Positions 42,649 through 52,252 are shown, counted from the first letter of the stretch. The stretch is DNA of 64,000 nucleotides from Actinopolymorpha pittospori (GCF_014873875.1 NZ_JADBEM010000001.1:2170001-2234000), one strand, 5' to 3'. The notes: generated by a model not told the origin, from the letters alone. Numbers and translations are program-made.

Positions 42649-44499
42649 TCACTGCGCGTTCGTGGGCCGGAGGCGATGGATGATCTTGTGTGCGTTGCCC
42701 CAGTCGAGGGTCGGCTGGAGGTAGTTGTCCTTCTGTGTGGCCCAGCCGGTCCAGTACGTCGTGTCGAAGGCGTAGAGCTTGCGGGCGTGCGCGACCGGGA
42801 GGAACGGTAGGTCGCGCAGCCAGACCCGGGCGGCGGCGAGGAACGGCTTCTCGATGCCGGGGTCGCCGAGTGGCAGGTTGGCGATCTGGTCGACGCTTCG
42901 GCTGTAGTCGTCGTTCTTCCAGCGGACGGCGTTGGAGGTCGACCCCTTGCCCACGGGCACCACCGCGCGCGACTGGAACAGCTGCATCGAGAACCACGGC
43001 TCGGTCACCGAACCGCACGCGCTCCAGTCGGCGGCGCCCTCGAACCTGCCGTTGTTGAGGTTGTCGCCCCAGATGCCGCCCGCCAGCTTGCGCACGGTCG
43101 CGTTGATGCCGACCCGCTGCAACTGCTCCCCGATGACCTCGGCGTACCGCCAGATCTCGATGAAGTCGGTCGGTGCGTCGATCTGGATCCGCAGCTCCTT
43201 GCCGTCCTTGGTGTAGTAACCCTCACCGCTGCGGGTGTAGCCCTTGGACTCGATGATCCGCTTCGCCTCGTCCGGGTCGTGCCGGGTGATGGGGAACTCC
43301 TCGAAGAGGCCGGCCTTCTCGATCAGGTCGACGTACTCCTGCATGGGCGGATAGTCGGGGAAGAAGAACCGCGCCGGCGTGGTCGTGCCCTCGTAGGCGA
43401 TCCGTACGATCTCGTCCCGGTCCAACGCGTGGTTGACGGCCCAGCGCATCTCCCGGTCGTTCCACGGCGCGACCGCGTTGTTGAGGGAGAACAGTCTGGT
43501 GCAGGGGTCGGGCCAGGCGTAGGGCTTGGCCGGCAGCCAGGAGATCACCTCGGGGTTACGGGCTCGCAGGCTCTCGAACGCCCCGGCAGTGAGGTCGGCG
43601 ACGCTGTCGAGTTGGTGGTCGGAGGCGCGGGCCACCCGGATGTCCTCGGTCTCGCTGACCACCCACTCCAGGCGCTCCGGCTTCGGCAGCGGCATGAAGC
43701 CGGTCTTCGCGCCCCACCAGTCGGCCCGGCGTTCGTAGGTGAACTTCGTCGGGCTGGCCGAGGTCAACCGGTACGGACCGGTGAACACCGGCGACTTCCC
43801 CGCCTCGTAGTTCTTGAACTTGGCCGGGTCCTTGCCCTCCCACACGTGCTGCGGCACGATCGCGAGGCTGCCGTGGATCTTCACCGAGAAGTAGTCGAGC
43901 TGGAAGCGCGGGTTCGGCCTGTTGAGGGTGAAGCGCACGGAGGTCTTGTCGATCTTCTCGACCGACTTGACCCAGTCCTTCATGGCGGCCGCGTTGTTGA
44001 GCTCGGCGCCACCCTTGAGCAGCAGGTTGATCGTGAACACGATGTCGTCGGCGTCGTAGTCCTCACCGTCCGACCACTGGATGCCGTCCCGGACCTTGAG
44101 CGTCCAGACCGTGCTGGTCTCGTCGGGGGTGAAGGACTCCCCGAGCCAGGGCTCGGTCTCGCCGCTCTCGTAGTCGAGGATGAACAGCGGCTCCATCAGC
44201 GCCTGGTGGAACCCCGCGTTGACGGTGAACCCCGGGACGAGCGGGTTCCACAGGTCCGGGCTCTGGACCCGGCCGCCGTGGAAGTCGAAGACGACCGTCC
44301 GGGCTCGTACGCCGCCACCTCCGGCGCCGCCCGGACCGGGCGCGCCGCCACCACCCGCCCCCTCGCCCTCGCAGGCGGTCAGCAGCGGGATGAGTGGACC
44401 GGCCGCCGCGCCCGCGACGGCGGTCCGCCACAGGAAGGACCGCCGCGAGAGCGAGCCGCGCGGGTCGGAGGTCTCCTGCGTCGTGTCGATCTGCGTCAT
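42649..44499 (-). CDS. Peptide/solute-binding lipoprotein of the ABC importer
   Basis: A 616-residue family 5 solute-binding protein. A twin-arginine signal (SRRSFLW, 19-25) leads to a lipobox with Cys43 (LLTAC), then a Gly-rich linker and the binding domain with the motif region TVWTLKVRDGIQWSDGEDYDADDIVFTINLLL. It captures peptides or oligosaccharides outside the cell; the substrate cannot be told from sequence. ATG 44499 is preferred over the longer frame because it gives a normal signal. It is the first gene of the five-gene importer operon and diverges from a nucleotide-sugar dehydrogenase gene. Confidence 0.93.
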   Translation of the reverse strand: MTQIDTTQETSDPRGSLSRRSFLWRTAVAGAAAGPLIPLLTACEGEGAGGGGAPGPGGAGGGGVRARTVVFDFHGGRVQSPDLWNPLVPGFTVNAGFHQALMEPLFILDYESGETEPWLGESFTPDETSTVWTLKVRDGIQWSDGEDYDADDIVFTINLLLKGGAELNNAAAMKDWVKSVEKIDKTSVRFTLNRPNPRFQLDYFSVKIHGSLAIVPQHVWEGKDPAKFKNYEAGKSPVFTGPYRLTSASPTKFTYERRADWWGAKTGFMPLPKPERLEWVVSETEDIRVARASDHQLDSVADLTAGAFESLRARNPEVISWLPAKPYAWPDPCTRLFSLNNAVAPWNDREMRWAVNHALDRDEIVRIAYEGTTTPARFFFPDYPPMQEYVDLIEKAGLFEEFPITRHDPDEAKRIIESKGYTRSGEGYYTKDGKELRIQIDAPTDFIEIWRYAEVIGEQLQRVGINATVRKLAGGIWGDNLNNGRFEGAADWSACGSVTEPWFSMQLFQSRAVVPVGKGSTSNAVRWKNDDYSRSVDQIANLPLGDPGIEKPFLAAARVWLRDLPFLPVAHARKLYAFDTTYWTGWATQKDNYLQPTLDWGNAHKIIHRLRPTNAQ

Positions 44500-44790
44500 C
44501 GCCCCGGCCTTCCAGTTCAAGGACTCCTGCGGCGGTGCCAAGCGACCGCCGAAGCTGTCACTCGCAGGAAGACTGAGCGGGCGATGATCCCGAGTCAAGG
44601 AAGATCGCCACCCTGGCCAGACCAGATCCGGTATCGGACGGACACCGGGCGTGAACGACACAGGTCACGGATGGGCCGAGGATGACATTTCAGTCTCGGT
44701 GGGTTACCAAGATGATAACTTTTCTCTAACTTCCTGCAGTGAGGGGGTGTTCTGCGCTGACGAAGTTGCGGGCACCCGTAAGGTTCTAGG

Positions 44791-46041
44791 GTGCGTGACC
44801 TGGCTGTTGTCGGCCTTGGGTACGTCGGCCTGCCGTTGGTCCGAGAGGCCTGCCGGGCGGGACTTCGAGTTGTCGGACTCGACGTCTCCGCGCGCGTGGT
44901 CGCCGGGCTGTCGGCTGGCCGCTCCCACGTCGACGATATTTCTGACGATGACGTAGCCGCCATGTTGGCCGCGGGTCTCACGGTGACCAGCGACGAGAAT
45001 GATCTCGCCGATGTCGACACCGTGGTGATCTGCGTACCGACCCCGCTCGACGAGGACGGTGGGCCAGATCTCAAAGCGGTGACCGGCGCGGTCACGATGG
45101 TGGCTCGACACCTCCGTCCAGGCATGCTGGTCGTCCTCGAGTCGACGACCTATCCGGGCACCACCGACGAGGTAGTCCGGCCGATCCTGGAGAAGTCCGG
45201 CCTCAGCGCCGGTGTCGACTTCTCCCTCGCCTTCTCACCCGAGCGCATCGACCCCGGTAACCCCACGTACGGGCTCCGCAACACGCCCAAGGTCGTGGGT
45301 GGCCACACCATCAGCTGCACCGAGCGGGCCGAGGCGTTCTACGGCAAGATCTGCGACACCGTGGTTCGCGCCAAGGGCACCCGCGAGGCCGAGATGGCCA
45401 AGCTGCTGGAAAACACCTACCGGCACGTCAACATCGCCCTCGTGAACGAGATGGCGATCTTCTGCCACGAGCTCGGCATCGACCTGCGCGACGCGATCGG
45501 CGCCGCGGCGACCAAGCCGTTCGGGTTCCAGGCCTTCTACCCCGGACCGGGCGTCGGCGGCCACTGCATCCCGATCGACCCCAACTACCTCTCCTACAAG
45601 GTGAAGCGGCTCGGCTACCCGTTCCGCTTCGTCGAGCTGGCCCAGGAGATCAACCAGCGGATGCCGGCCTACGTCGCCCAGCGGGTCCAGGACCTGGTGA
45701 ACGACGCCGGCCGCTCGGTGCGCGGCTCCACGGTGCTCATCCTCGGTGTCACCTACAAGCCCAACATCGCCGACCAGCGAGAGTCGCCGGCCCGTCCGGT
45801 GGCCCGCCGGCTGCGGCGGATGGGCGCCCAACTGGTCTTCCACGACCCCTACGTCAACGAGTGGATCGTCGACGACGAACCGGTGCCGTCGGTGACCGAC
45901 CTCGGGGAAGCCATGCGCACCGCCGACGTCACCCTGCTGCTGCAGGACCACGACGCCTACGACCTTGAAACGCTTGGCCAAGCCAAGCTGCTCTTCGACA
46001 CCCGGGGACGGGTCCGCGACGGGACGGCCGAGGCGCTCTGA
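44791..46041 (+). CDS. Nucleotide-sugar dehydrogenase 1 (UDP-HexNAc 6-dehydrogenase type)
   Basis: 416 residues of the UDP-Glc/UDP-ManNAc dehydrogenase family: NAD motif VVGLGYVGLP, the middle AFSPERIDPGN and KVVGG, and the catalytic Cys259 in GVGGHCIPIDP. This pattern is closest to WbpA/WecC-type enzymes that make the uronic acid of UDP-GlcNAc or UDP-ManNAc by two NAD-linked oxidations. The 2-epimerases nearby could supply UDP-ManNAc. The start is GTG 44791. It overlaps the next glycosyltransferase by one base. Confidence 0.88.
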   Translation: MRDLAVVGLGYVGLPLVREACRAGLRVVGLDVSARVVAGLSAGRSHVDDISDDDVAAMLAAGLTVTSDENDLADVDTVVICVPTPLDEDGGPDLKAVTGAVTMVARHLRPGMLVVLESTTYPGTTDEVVRPILEKSGLSAGVDFSLAFSPERIDPGNPTYGLRNTPKVVGGHTISCTERAEAFYGKICDTVVRAKGTREAEMAKLLENTYRHVNIALVNEMAIFCHELGIDLRDAIGAAATKPFGFQAFYPGPGVGGHCIPIDPNYLSYKVKRLGYPFRFVELAQEINQRMPAYVAQRVQDLVNDAGRSVRGSTVLILGVTYKPNIADQRESPARPVARRLRRMGAQLVFHDPYVNEWIVDDEPVPSVTDLGEAMRTADVTLLLQDHDAYDLETLGQAKLLFDTRGRVRDGTAEAL

Positions 46042-47168
46042 TGCCTGGGCTGCGCGTGCTGGTGTGCACGATCGTGCACCACCCGCAGGATGCGCGCATC
46101 CTCCACCGCCAGATCAGGGCCATGCTCGACGCGGGGTACGACGTGACGTACGCCGCGCCGTTCACGGCCTATGGCGCGGAGGCGTGGCCGGAGCTGCACG
46201 CCGTCGACGTCCCTCGGGCCGTCGGACGGCACCGGTCGGAGGCCCTCAAGGCCGCTCGGCGGGTTCTACGTACCCACGGCCCGGAGGCCGACCTGGTGCT
46301 GCTCCACGACCCGGAGCTGCTGCTCGTCCTGCCGGGTCTGGATCTTCCGGGTGCCGTGGTGTGGGACGTTCACGAGGACACCGGCGCCGCGCTCGTCGCC
46401 AAGAGCTGGTTGCCGGGCCTGGTCCGGCCGCTCGCGCGCGCCGGCGTCCGGGTGGTGGAGGAGCGTGCCGAGCGCAAGCTCCGGTTGATCCTCGCCGAGC
46501 CCGGCTACCGCAACCGGTTCCGGCACAACCACCCGGTGATCCCCAACACCACCTACGTCCCCGACACCGTCGTCCCCGCCGGCGACAAGCGGGTGGTCTA
46601 CGTCGGCCACCTCGCCGTCGCCCGTGGGGTCGACGTCATGTTGGAGACCGCACGCAAGCTCGCCGGCAGCGGACTCAGCATCGACGTGGTCGGGCACGCC
46701 GACTCCTACTCGCGCCGCGCCCTGGCCCGGGCCGAGGAGGAGGGCCTGCTGCGCTGGCACGGGTTCGTGCCCAACGACCAGGCCCTGGCGCTGATGGACG
46801 GTGCTCTGTGCGGACTGTCGCTGCTGCGCGACCTGCCCAACTACCGGCACTCGATGCCGACGAAGATCCTCGAGTACATGGCCCACGGCATCCCGGTGGT
46901 CACCACCCCACTGCCCGCGGCCGTGTCACTGACCCAGGTGCACAAGTGCGGGCTGATCGTGCCGTTCGACGACCCGGCCGCGACCGCCGCCGCCGTGCTG
47001 CGCCTGCGCGACGACCCCGAGACGCGGCTCGCGATGGGCGCCCGGGGGCACGAGGTGGCACGCAACGGTTACCACTGGCCCGACACCGCGCTGGAGTTCC
47101 TGGCCCGGCTGGAGGTGTGGGCGAACGCTGCACGGCCCCACCCCTGCATCACCCTCGGCACCATCTGA
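46041..47168 (+). CDS. Glycosyltransferase, GT4-like
   Basis: A 375-residue GT-B glycosyltransferase. The N-terminal domain has TIVHHPQDARILHRQ. The donor domain has YVGHLAVARGVDVMLETA, a HGFVPNDQAL turn and MPTKILEYMAHGIPVV, where the conserved glutamate of GT4 enzymes lies. It follows the dehydrogenase directly, so it may use that uronic acid as donor (inference). It is followed by a tandem repeat array. Confidence 0.88.
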   Translation: MPGLRVLVCTIVHHPQDARILHRQIRAMLDAGYDVTYAAPFTAYGAEAWPELHAVDVPRAVGRHRSEALKAARRVLRTHGPEADLVLLHDPELLLVLPGLDLPGAVVWDVHEDTGAALVAKSWLPGLVRPLARAGVRVVEERAERKLRLILAEPGYRNRFRHNHPVIPNTTYVPDTVVPAGDKRVVYVGHLAVARGVDVMLETARKLAGSGLSIDVVGHADSYSRRALARAEEEGLLRWHGFVPNDQALALMDGALCGLSLLRDLPNYRHSMPTKILEYMAHGIPVVTTPLPAAVSLTQVHKCGLIVPFDDPAATAAAVLRLRDDPETRLAMGARGHEVARNGYHWPDTALEFLARLEVWANAARPHPCITLGTI

Positions 47169-47176
47169 ACGGGCCC

Positions 47177-47419
47177 CCGCATCTCGGCCAGCGGCGTTCT
47201 CGTCGTCGCCAATAGGACACCACTATTGGCTCCTCCTCCGCCTTGCTGCCCGAGCGCGGTTGGCCCGTTCCACGACTCCCCGCATCCACGCTGGCCGCGT
47301 TGTCGTCGTCACGCGTAGAACACCGCTACGCGCTTCCTCCTCCGCCTTGCCATCGCGGCGCGGATGAGCCGCTCCACAGGCCGCATCCCGTTCCGCGGCT
47401 CTCCGCGTCCTCGGCCCTA
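47177..47419. repeat. ~102-bp tandem element with covarying hairpins (2.3 copies)
   Basis: Units start at ccgcatc: 47177-47279, 47280-47380 and a partial third from 47381. Each full unit has a 7-bp stem with a 7-base loop: ccaatag-gacacca-ctattgg (47209-47229) and cgcgtag-aacaccg-ctacgcg (47312-47332). The stems differ but stay perfectly paired; the loop pattern RACACCR and the flanks gtcgtcgtc and tcctcctccgccttgc are conserved. In the third copy the equivalent position is the stop codon of the gene ending at 47417. On the minus strand each full unit also contains a short Arg-rich ORF of 20-25 codons starting ATGCGG. Confidence 0.85.
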
Positions 47420-47872
47420 GAACAACCACTTCACGAGGCCGAGGATGGACGCGAACCGCACCAGGCGGCCGACGAAGCCGACCACGACGAACAGCGGCAG
47501 CGGGACCCGGAGCTGTCCCGCCAGGACCGCCATGATCGCGAACGGCGGGAAACCCACGGAGGCCGAGAGGAGCAGGACGAGAGCGGCGACCCAGGGGTTG
47601 CCGCCGATCCGGCGCTGCCACTTCTCGAAGGACGCCTTCCACCGCTCCGACTCGGTCTTCTTGCGTACCCAGTCCCACTTCAGGGAGTTCTGGCCCAGCA
47701 GGTAGTAGACGACCTTGCCCACCATCTGCCCGGCGGCCGCCGTGGCGGCGATGATCCAGGTGGAGGTCCCGTCGAGGACCGCCGCCACGCCGCCGACGTA
47801 CGCCTCGGCGTTGATGAGCGGGATGAGGGCCGATGCGATGCAGTAGAAGAACGTCGCCGCGATGAGCTTCAT
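47417..47872 (-). CDS. VTT-domain (SNARE-associated, YqaA/DedA-like) membrane protein
   Basis: A 151-residue membrane protein with about four hydrophobic segments and the VTT-like stretch ASVGFPPFAIMAVLAGQLRVPLPLFV. Proteins of this superfamily move lipids or ions; the role here is unknown. ATG 47872 overlaps the stop of the CDP-alcohol phosphotransferase gene (ATGA), so the two are co-translated. The stop codon coincides with the periodic position of the adjacent tandem repeat. Confidence 0.83.
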   Translation of the reverse strand: MKLIAATFFYCIASALIPLINAEAYVGGVAAVLDGTSTWIIAATAAAGQMVGKVVYYLLGQNSLKWDWVRKKTESERWKASFEKWQRRIGGNPWVAALVLLLSASVGFPPFAIMAVLAGQLRVPLPLFVVVGFVGRLVRFASILGLVKWLF

Positions 47873-48546
47873 GGCCGGCGACGAACGACGGGCCGGACAT
47901 GCGCGGGGAGCCCGTCGTCGGCGCCTGCGGTCGTGAGGCTGGGCAGCGGAAGCCCGATCCGGTTGAGCCGGACGAGCGACCAGACCTTCAGCGCCAGCAG
48001 GCAGATCGCGATAGCCGTGCAGATCGGCACCGAGTGGGTGAGGACCATGAGCAGGGCGATGGCGGAGGAGTTGACCGCCTTGCCCACCTTGGACCAGTTG
48101 GCGCGCCAGATCGGCCGGTCGACGAGGTCGAAGTAGTTGGGGCTGCGCAGCGGCCAGGCGAGGAAGGCCAGCGAGAGGAACGTGTCGACGACGGCGAACT
48201 CCAGCAGGAAGATCCCGACCGGCAGCGCCATCGAGGGTTCCAGCCAGACGAAGCCGAGGTAGAACGCGCCCGCACACAGCCGGTCGCTCACGATGTCGAA
48301 CACGGCACCGATCCGGGTCTCGGTGTCGGTGAGGCGGGCGACCCCGCCGTCGAGCATGTCGCCGACCCAGTAGATCCCGAGCGCGACGAGCAGGAGGGTC
48401 AGCGACCGGTCGTTCGCCGCGTAGAGCGCGACCCCGACCGAAGCGACCGTGCGGACAAAGGTGATGACCGTCGCCGCGGTGAGCAGACGCTCGTGTTCGG
48501 GCCGCACGTACCCGCGGTGCGCGGAGGTCGAACTCTGGGTTGACAC
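47869..48546 (-). CDS. CDP-alcohol phosphatidyltransferase family protein
   Basis: About 225 residues. The family signature DG-x2-AR-x8-G-x3-D-x3-D is intact in DGGVARLTDTETRIGAVFD followed by IVSD, with six membrane segments. These enzymes transfer a phospho-alcohol from a CDP-activated donor, for example in phospholipid or teichoic-type polymer synthesis. The start is probably GTG 48546 (preceded by gaaggtgagc); the frame is open to 48579. Confidence 0.87.
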   Translation of the reverse strand: MSTQSSTSAHRGYVRPEHERLLTAATVITFVRTVASVGVALYAANDRSLTLLLVALGIYWVGDMLDGGVARLTDTETRIGAVFDIVSDRLCAGAFYLGFVWLEPSMALPVGIFLLEFAVVDTFLSLAFLAWPLRSPNYFDLVDRPIWRANWSKVGKAVNSSAIALLMVLTHSVPICTAIAICLLALKVWSLVRLNRIGLPLPSLTTAGADDGLPAHVRPVVRRRP

Positions 48547-48700
48547 GCGCTCACCTTCGATCGTGATCTCCAGAACCACAGCCTACGGATGAGCCAGCAT
48601 GCCCATCGGTCTGATCTCGGACCCTACCGGGACCCGGACCAGGGCAGGCATACGGGACTTCCACGCGACCTCGGCGCCCTGGGGTTGGCGCGGGCGCGTC

Positions 48701-49768
48701 TCAGGCGCGTTCGAGAGCCGCGACGGTTCGCTCGGCGGCGTGGCCGTCACCGTACGGAGTGCCCCGATCGGCGCTCGGCACCGGTCGCGTGGCGAGGTCC
48801 TTGACCCGGCCGAGGTCGGGATCGAGCACGTTCCAGCCGCCGTCGAGCGTCTCGGTCCACTCGGTCTCGGTCCGCAGCGTCGTGCAGGGGACGCCGAGCA
48901 GGAACGCCTCCTTCTGCAGCCCGCCGGAGTCGGTGACGACACCGCGCGCGCCACTGACCGCCTTCACCATGTCGGGGTAGGCGAGCGGCGGCAGGGCGTA
49001 CAGCGTGGGGCGGTCGAGACTGATGCCGAAGTCCTCGCACCGGGCCACGAGCCGTGGGTGGGCGAGCAGGGCGACCGGTACGCCCAGGCTGGCGAGGGCG
49101 TCGACCACCGCCGCCAACCGAACCCGGTCGTCGGTGTTCTCCGCCCGGTGCACGGTGGCGACGACGTAGCCCTCGGCGCCTAGGGCGACCGCGTCGGGGA
49201 GTTCGGCCGGCGGGGGCTGGTCGGCCACCGCGTCGCGAACCCGGAAGCACACGTCGGTCATCACGTCGCCCACGAGCACCGACCGGGCGGCCAGGCCCTC
49301 GTCGGCGAGGTGCCCCATGGCCACGTCCGTCGGCGCGAGCATCAGGTCGGCGGCATGGTCGGTGAGGACGCGGTTGTGCTCCTCGGGCATCCGCCGGTTG
49401 AACGACCGCAGCCCCGCCTCGAGGTGGGCGACCCGGAGGTGCATCTTGATCGCCGACAGCGTGCCGGCGAGCGTGGAGTTGGTGTCGCCGTAGACGAGAA
49501 CCCAGTCGGGCTGGTGCTTCTCGAGTACGGGGTCCATGGCGGCGAGCATCGTCCCCGTCTGAATCCCGTGCGTTCCAGAGCCCACGCCCAGATGAACGTC
49601 TGGCGACGGGATGGACAGGTCGGCGAAGAAGACGTCGGACATCCGGGCGTCGTAGTGCTGTCCGGTGTGGACGATCACGTGTTCGTGGCCGGTCTGCGCG
49701 AAGGCCGCGGCCACCGGGGCCAGCTTGACGAACTGGGGACGGGCGCCGACGACGCTCAGGACCTTCAC
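48701..49768 (-). CDS. wecB: UDP-N-acetylglucosamine 2-epimerase (non-hydrolysing), copy 2
   Basis: 355 residues of the WecB/MnaA family with VVGARPQFVK, TGQHYDARM, YGDTNSTLAG, HLEAGLRSF, HRAEN, TDSGGLQKEA and TEWTETLDGGWN. It is only moderately similar to the first epimerase at 30880, so the two are probably not recent duplicates. GTG 49768 has aaggag five bases upstream. It diverges from nucleotide-sugar dehydrogenase 2, a natural partner for making UDP-ManNAcA. Confidence 0.9.
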   Translation of the reverse strand: MKVLSVVGARPQFVKLAPVAAAFAQTGHEHVIVHTGQHYDARMSDVFFADLSIPSPDVHLGVGSGTHGIQTGTMLAAMDPVLEKHQPDWVLVYGDTNSTLAGTLSAIKMHLRVAHLEAGLRSFNRRMPEEHNRVLTDHAADLMLAPTDVAMGHLADEGLAARSVLVGDVMTDVCFRVRDAVADQPPPAELPDAVALGAEGYVVATVHRAENTDDRVRLAAVVDALASLGVPVALLAHPRLVARCEDFGISLDRPTLYALPPLAYPDMVKAVSGARGVVTDSGGLQKEAFLLGVPCTTLRTETEWTETLDGGWNVLDPDLGRVKDLATRPVPSADRGTPYGDGHAAERTVAALERA

Positions 49769-49887
49769 GACCACTCCTTCACTGGTGAGTGGGCACGCCG
49801 GGTCACGGTGGCGTGCTCTCCGGGGGCTTCGCGGCACGTTACCCTAACGAGCGCACCTGACCGAGTTCGCGTGAACGTTCCGGAGAC

Positions 49888-51207
49888 GTGTTTCAATTGA
49901 AGATCACCGTTGTCGGGCTGGGAAAGATCGGCCTGCCGCTCGCCGTCCAGTTCGCCGGAAAGGGCCACCGCGTCACCGGCGTGGACATCAATCCACGGGT
50001 CGTCGAACTCGTCAACGCCGCAGTCGAACCCTTCCCTGGTGAGGCCGAACTCGATGTACGCCTCAAGCAGGCGATCGCCGACGGTGCCCTGACCGCGACC
50101 GACGACTACGCCCAGGCCATTCCCGGCGCCGAGTACGTGGTCGTGGTCGTCCCGTTGTTCGTCGACGACGAGGGCGTGCCCGACTTCGGCTGGATGGATT
50201 CCGCCACCGAGGCGATCGCCACGCATCTGCGCGCCGGCACCACGGTGATCTACGAGACGACGCTGCCTGTCGGCACCTGCCGGACGCGCTGGAAGCCCGC
50301 CCTGGAGCACGGGTCGGCGCTGATCGAGGGAACCGACTTCTGGGTGGTCTTCTCCCCGGAACGGGTGTTGACCGGTCGGGTCTTCGCGGACCTGCGGAAA
50401 TACCCGAAGCTCGTCGGCGGTCTCGACGCGGAGGGCACCGGCAAGGCGCGTGAGTTCTACGAAGCCGTGCTCGACTTCGACCCGCGCCCCGACCTGCCCA
50501 GGCCCAACGGCGTGTGGGACCTCGGTTCGGCCGAGGCCGCCGAACTGGCGAAGCTCGCCGAGACGACCTACCGCGACGTCAACATCGGGTTGGCAAACCA
50601 GTTCGCGCGCTTCGCCGAGCACCACGGGATCGACGCGCTCGCGGTGATCGAGGCGTCCAACTCCCAGCCCTACAGCCACATCCACCGGCCCGGCATCGCG
50701 GTGGGCGGCCACTGCATCCCGGTCTACCCGCGCCTCTACCTCTGGAACGACCCGGACGCGACCGTGGTGCGCGCCGCCCGGGAGGCGAACTCCGCCATGC
50801 CGGCGTACTCCGTCGATGCACTCGCGGAGGCCTACGGCGACCTCACCGACGCCCGGGTCGTGGTGCTGGGTGCGGCCTATCGTGGTGGGGTCAAGGAGAC
50901 GGCCTTCTCCGGCGTCTTTCCCACCGTGGACGCGCTGCGGGGTAAGGGCGCGCGGGTCCTCGTGCACGACCCGTTGTACGACGACGACGAACTCGCGGCG
51001 TTCGGCTTCGCGGCCTACCACCTGGGCGAGCCCGTCGACGCGGCGATCCTGCAGGCCGACCACACCGAGTACCGCACCATCGGGCCGGCCGAGCTGCCGG
51101 GTGTCCGGGCGCTGGTCGACGGTCGCGCGATCACCGACCCGGCCCGCTGGGCCGGCGTGGTCCGGCGGGTCATCGGTGTCGCGCCGACTCCGTCGCAGCC
51201 GTCCTGA
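49888..51207 (+). CDS. Nucleotide-sugar dehydrogenase 2
   Basis: 439 residues. NAD motif VVGLGKIGLP, middle motif FSPERVLTGRVFADLRKYPKLVGG and catalytic Cys276 in VGGHCIPVYP. It oxidises C6 of a UDP-sugar to the uronic acid; the exact sugar is not clear. The motif set differs from dehydrogenase 1, so the two probably act on different sugars. The start is GTG 49888; TTG 49897 is better spaced from ggag and is possible. Confidence 0.87.
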   Translation: MFQLKITVVGLGKIGLPLAVQFAGKGHRVTGVDINPRVVELVNAAVEPFPGEAELDVRLKQAIADGALTATDDYAQAIPGAEYVVVVVPLFVDDEGVPDFGWMDSATEAIATHLRAGTTVIYETTLPVGTCRTRWKPALEHGSALIEGTDFWVVFSPERVLTGRVFADLRKYPKLVGGLDAEGTGKAREFYEAVLDFDPRPDLPRPNGVWDLGSAEAAELAKLAETTYRDVNIGLANQFARFAEHHGIDALAVIEASNSQPYSHIHRPGIAVGGHCIPVYPRLYLWNDPDATVVRAAREANSAMPAYSVDALAEAYGDLTDARVVVLGAAYRGGVKETAFSGVFPTVDALRGKGARVLVHDPLYDDDELAAFGFAAYHLGEPVDAAILQADHTEYRTIGPAELPGVRALVDGRAITDPARWAGVVRRVIGVAPTPSQPS

Positions 51208-51224
51208 CCGACTCACTCCCGTTC

Positions 51225-51255
51225 GGCCCAGCCCCCGCGCTGGCGGGGCTGGGCC
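51225..51255. terminator. Bidirectional terminator
   Basis: ggcccagcccc (51225-51235) and ggggctgggcc (51245-51255) form an 11-bp stem between convergent genes. Confidence 0.8.
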
Positions 51256-51297
51256 GTTGTCCGGGTGGCGTCGTGCCGGGAATCGACGAGGGGTGCG

Positions 51298-52252
51298 TCA
51301 CCCGTTGGCGAGAGCCTGCAGCCGGTCGTAGGCGCCGTTGAAGTAGTCCTGGTCGAGCGGGCTGCTGGTGTACTGCCAGATCGTCCGGTAACCCCAACCA
51401 CCGAAGAGCACCGGCGGGTTGTTGGCGTAGTCGGCGATCCACAGCGGGTTCGCCGAGGAGAACGCGGTGCTGTTGCCGGTGCAGGGCACCCACCAGTTCC
51501 GCGCGGTGTAGAGGATGACGTCGCGTCCGGTCCGGGCGCGGTAGGTGGTGGCGAAGTCGCGGATCCAGTTGACCATCGCTGCAGGGCTCAGGCCGTAGCA
51601 GGTCGCGCCGTATGGGTTGTACTCGATGTCGAGCACGCCGGGCAGGGTCTTGCCGTCGCGGGACCAGCCGCCGCCGTGGTCGACGAAGTAGTTGGCCTGC
51701 GCCGCGCCGCTGGAGCCGTCGGGGATGGCGAAGTGGTAGGCGCCGCGGATCATGCCGATGTTGTAGGAGCCGTTGTACTGCTGGGCGAAGTAGGGGTTGG
51801 TGTAGATAGGTGCCCTCGGTGGCCTTCACGTAGGCGAACTTCTTGCCCTGGCCCCACCAGTGGGCCCAGTCGACGTTGCCCTGGTGGCTCGCGACGTCGA
51901 TCCCGGGTGTTTGGGTGGCGAGCACGCTGATCGGCAGCGGTGCCGCGGTCGTACCAGCCGGTGCCTTCCACCCCATCGAGGCGTCACCGGCGGAGCGGAC
52001 ACCCGCCTGGCGGGCGGCCGGCGTGGGGGTGGCGTTCAGGTCGCCGCCCCTCGCCGCGGTGGACGCGGCGCCGCGAGCCGGTACGTCGGTGGCCGCGAGT
52101 GAGGGCGCGGCCAAGCCCGTGGTGAGCGCGGCGAGTCCGAGGAGGCCGGCGAACCCGGTGCGCGCCAGGACGCGCGGCAGCCGGCCGCGCAGGCGTGGGA
52201 AGCGGGGACTTCGAGGATGGGCGGGGCTGGGCGGAGCGGAGTGCGGCCTCAC
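51298..52252 (-). pseudogene. GH25 lysozyme gene with a single-base frameshift
   Basis: A signal peptide and linker lead to a glycoside hydrolase family 25 domain (GIDVASHQGNVDW with catalytic Asp, YVKATEG, LDIEY with the catalytic acidic pair, W-rich end). The frame breaks near 51803-51810: the first frame reads through YVKATEGTY, and the second resumes with YTNPYFAQQYNG. Compared with the paralogue at 52557, one extra base is present there. The two parts together cover a full lysozyme, so this is either a recent pseudogene or a sequence error. GTG 52252 has a gggaga site. Confidence 0.83.

Noticed and set aside
47223..47900. A 225-codon minus-strand gene ending in the tandem element
   Set aside because: It overlaps the VTT gene in another frame and has no ribosome site; only the short Arg-rich ends within the repeat units remain of interest.
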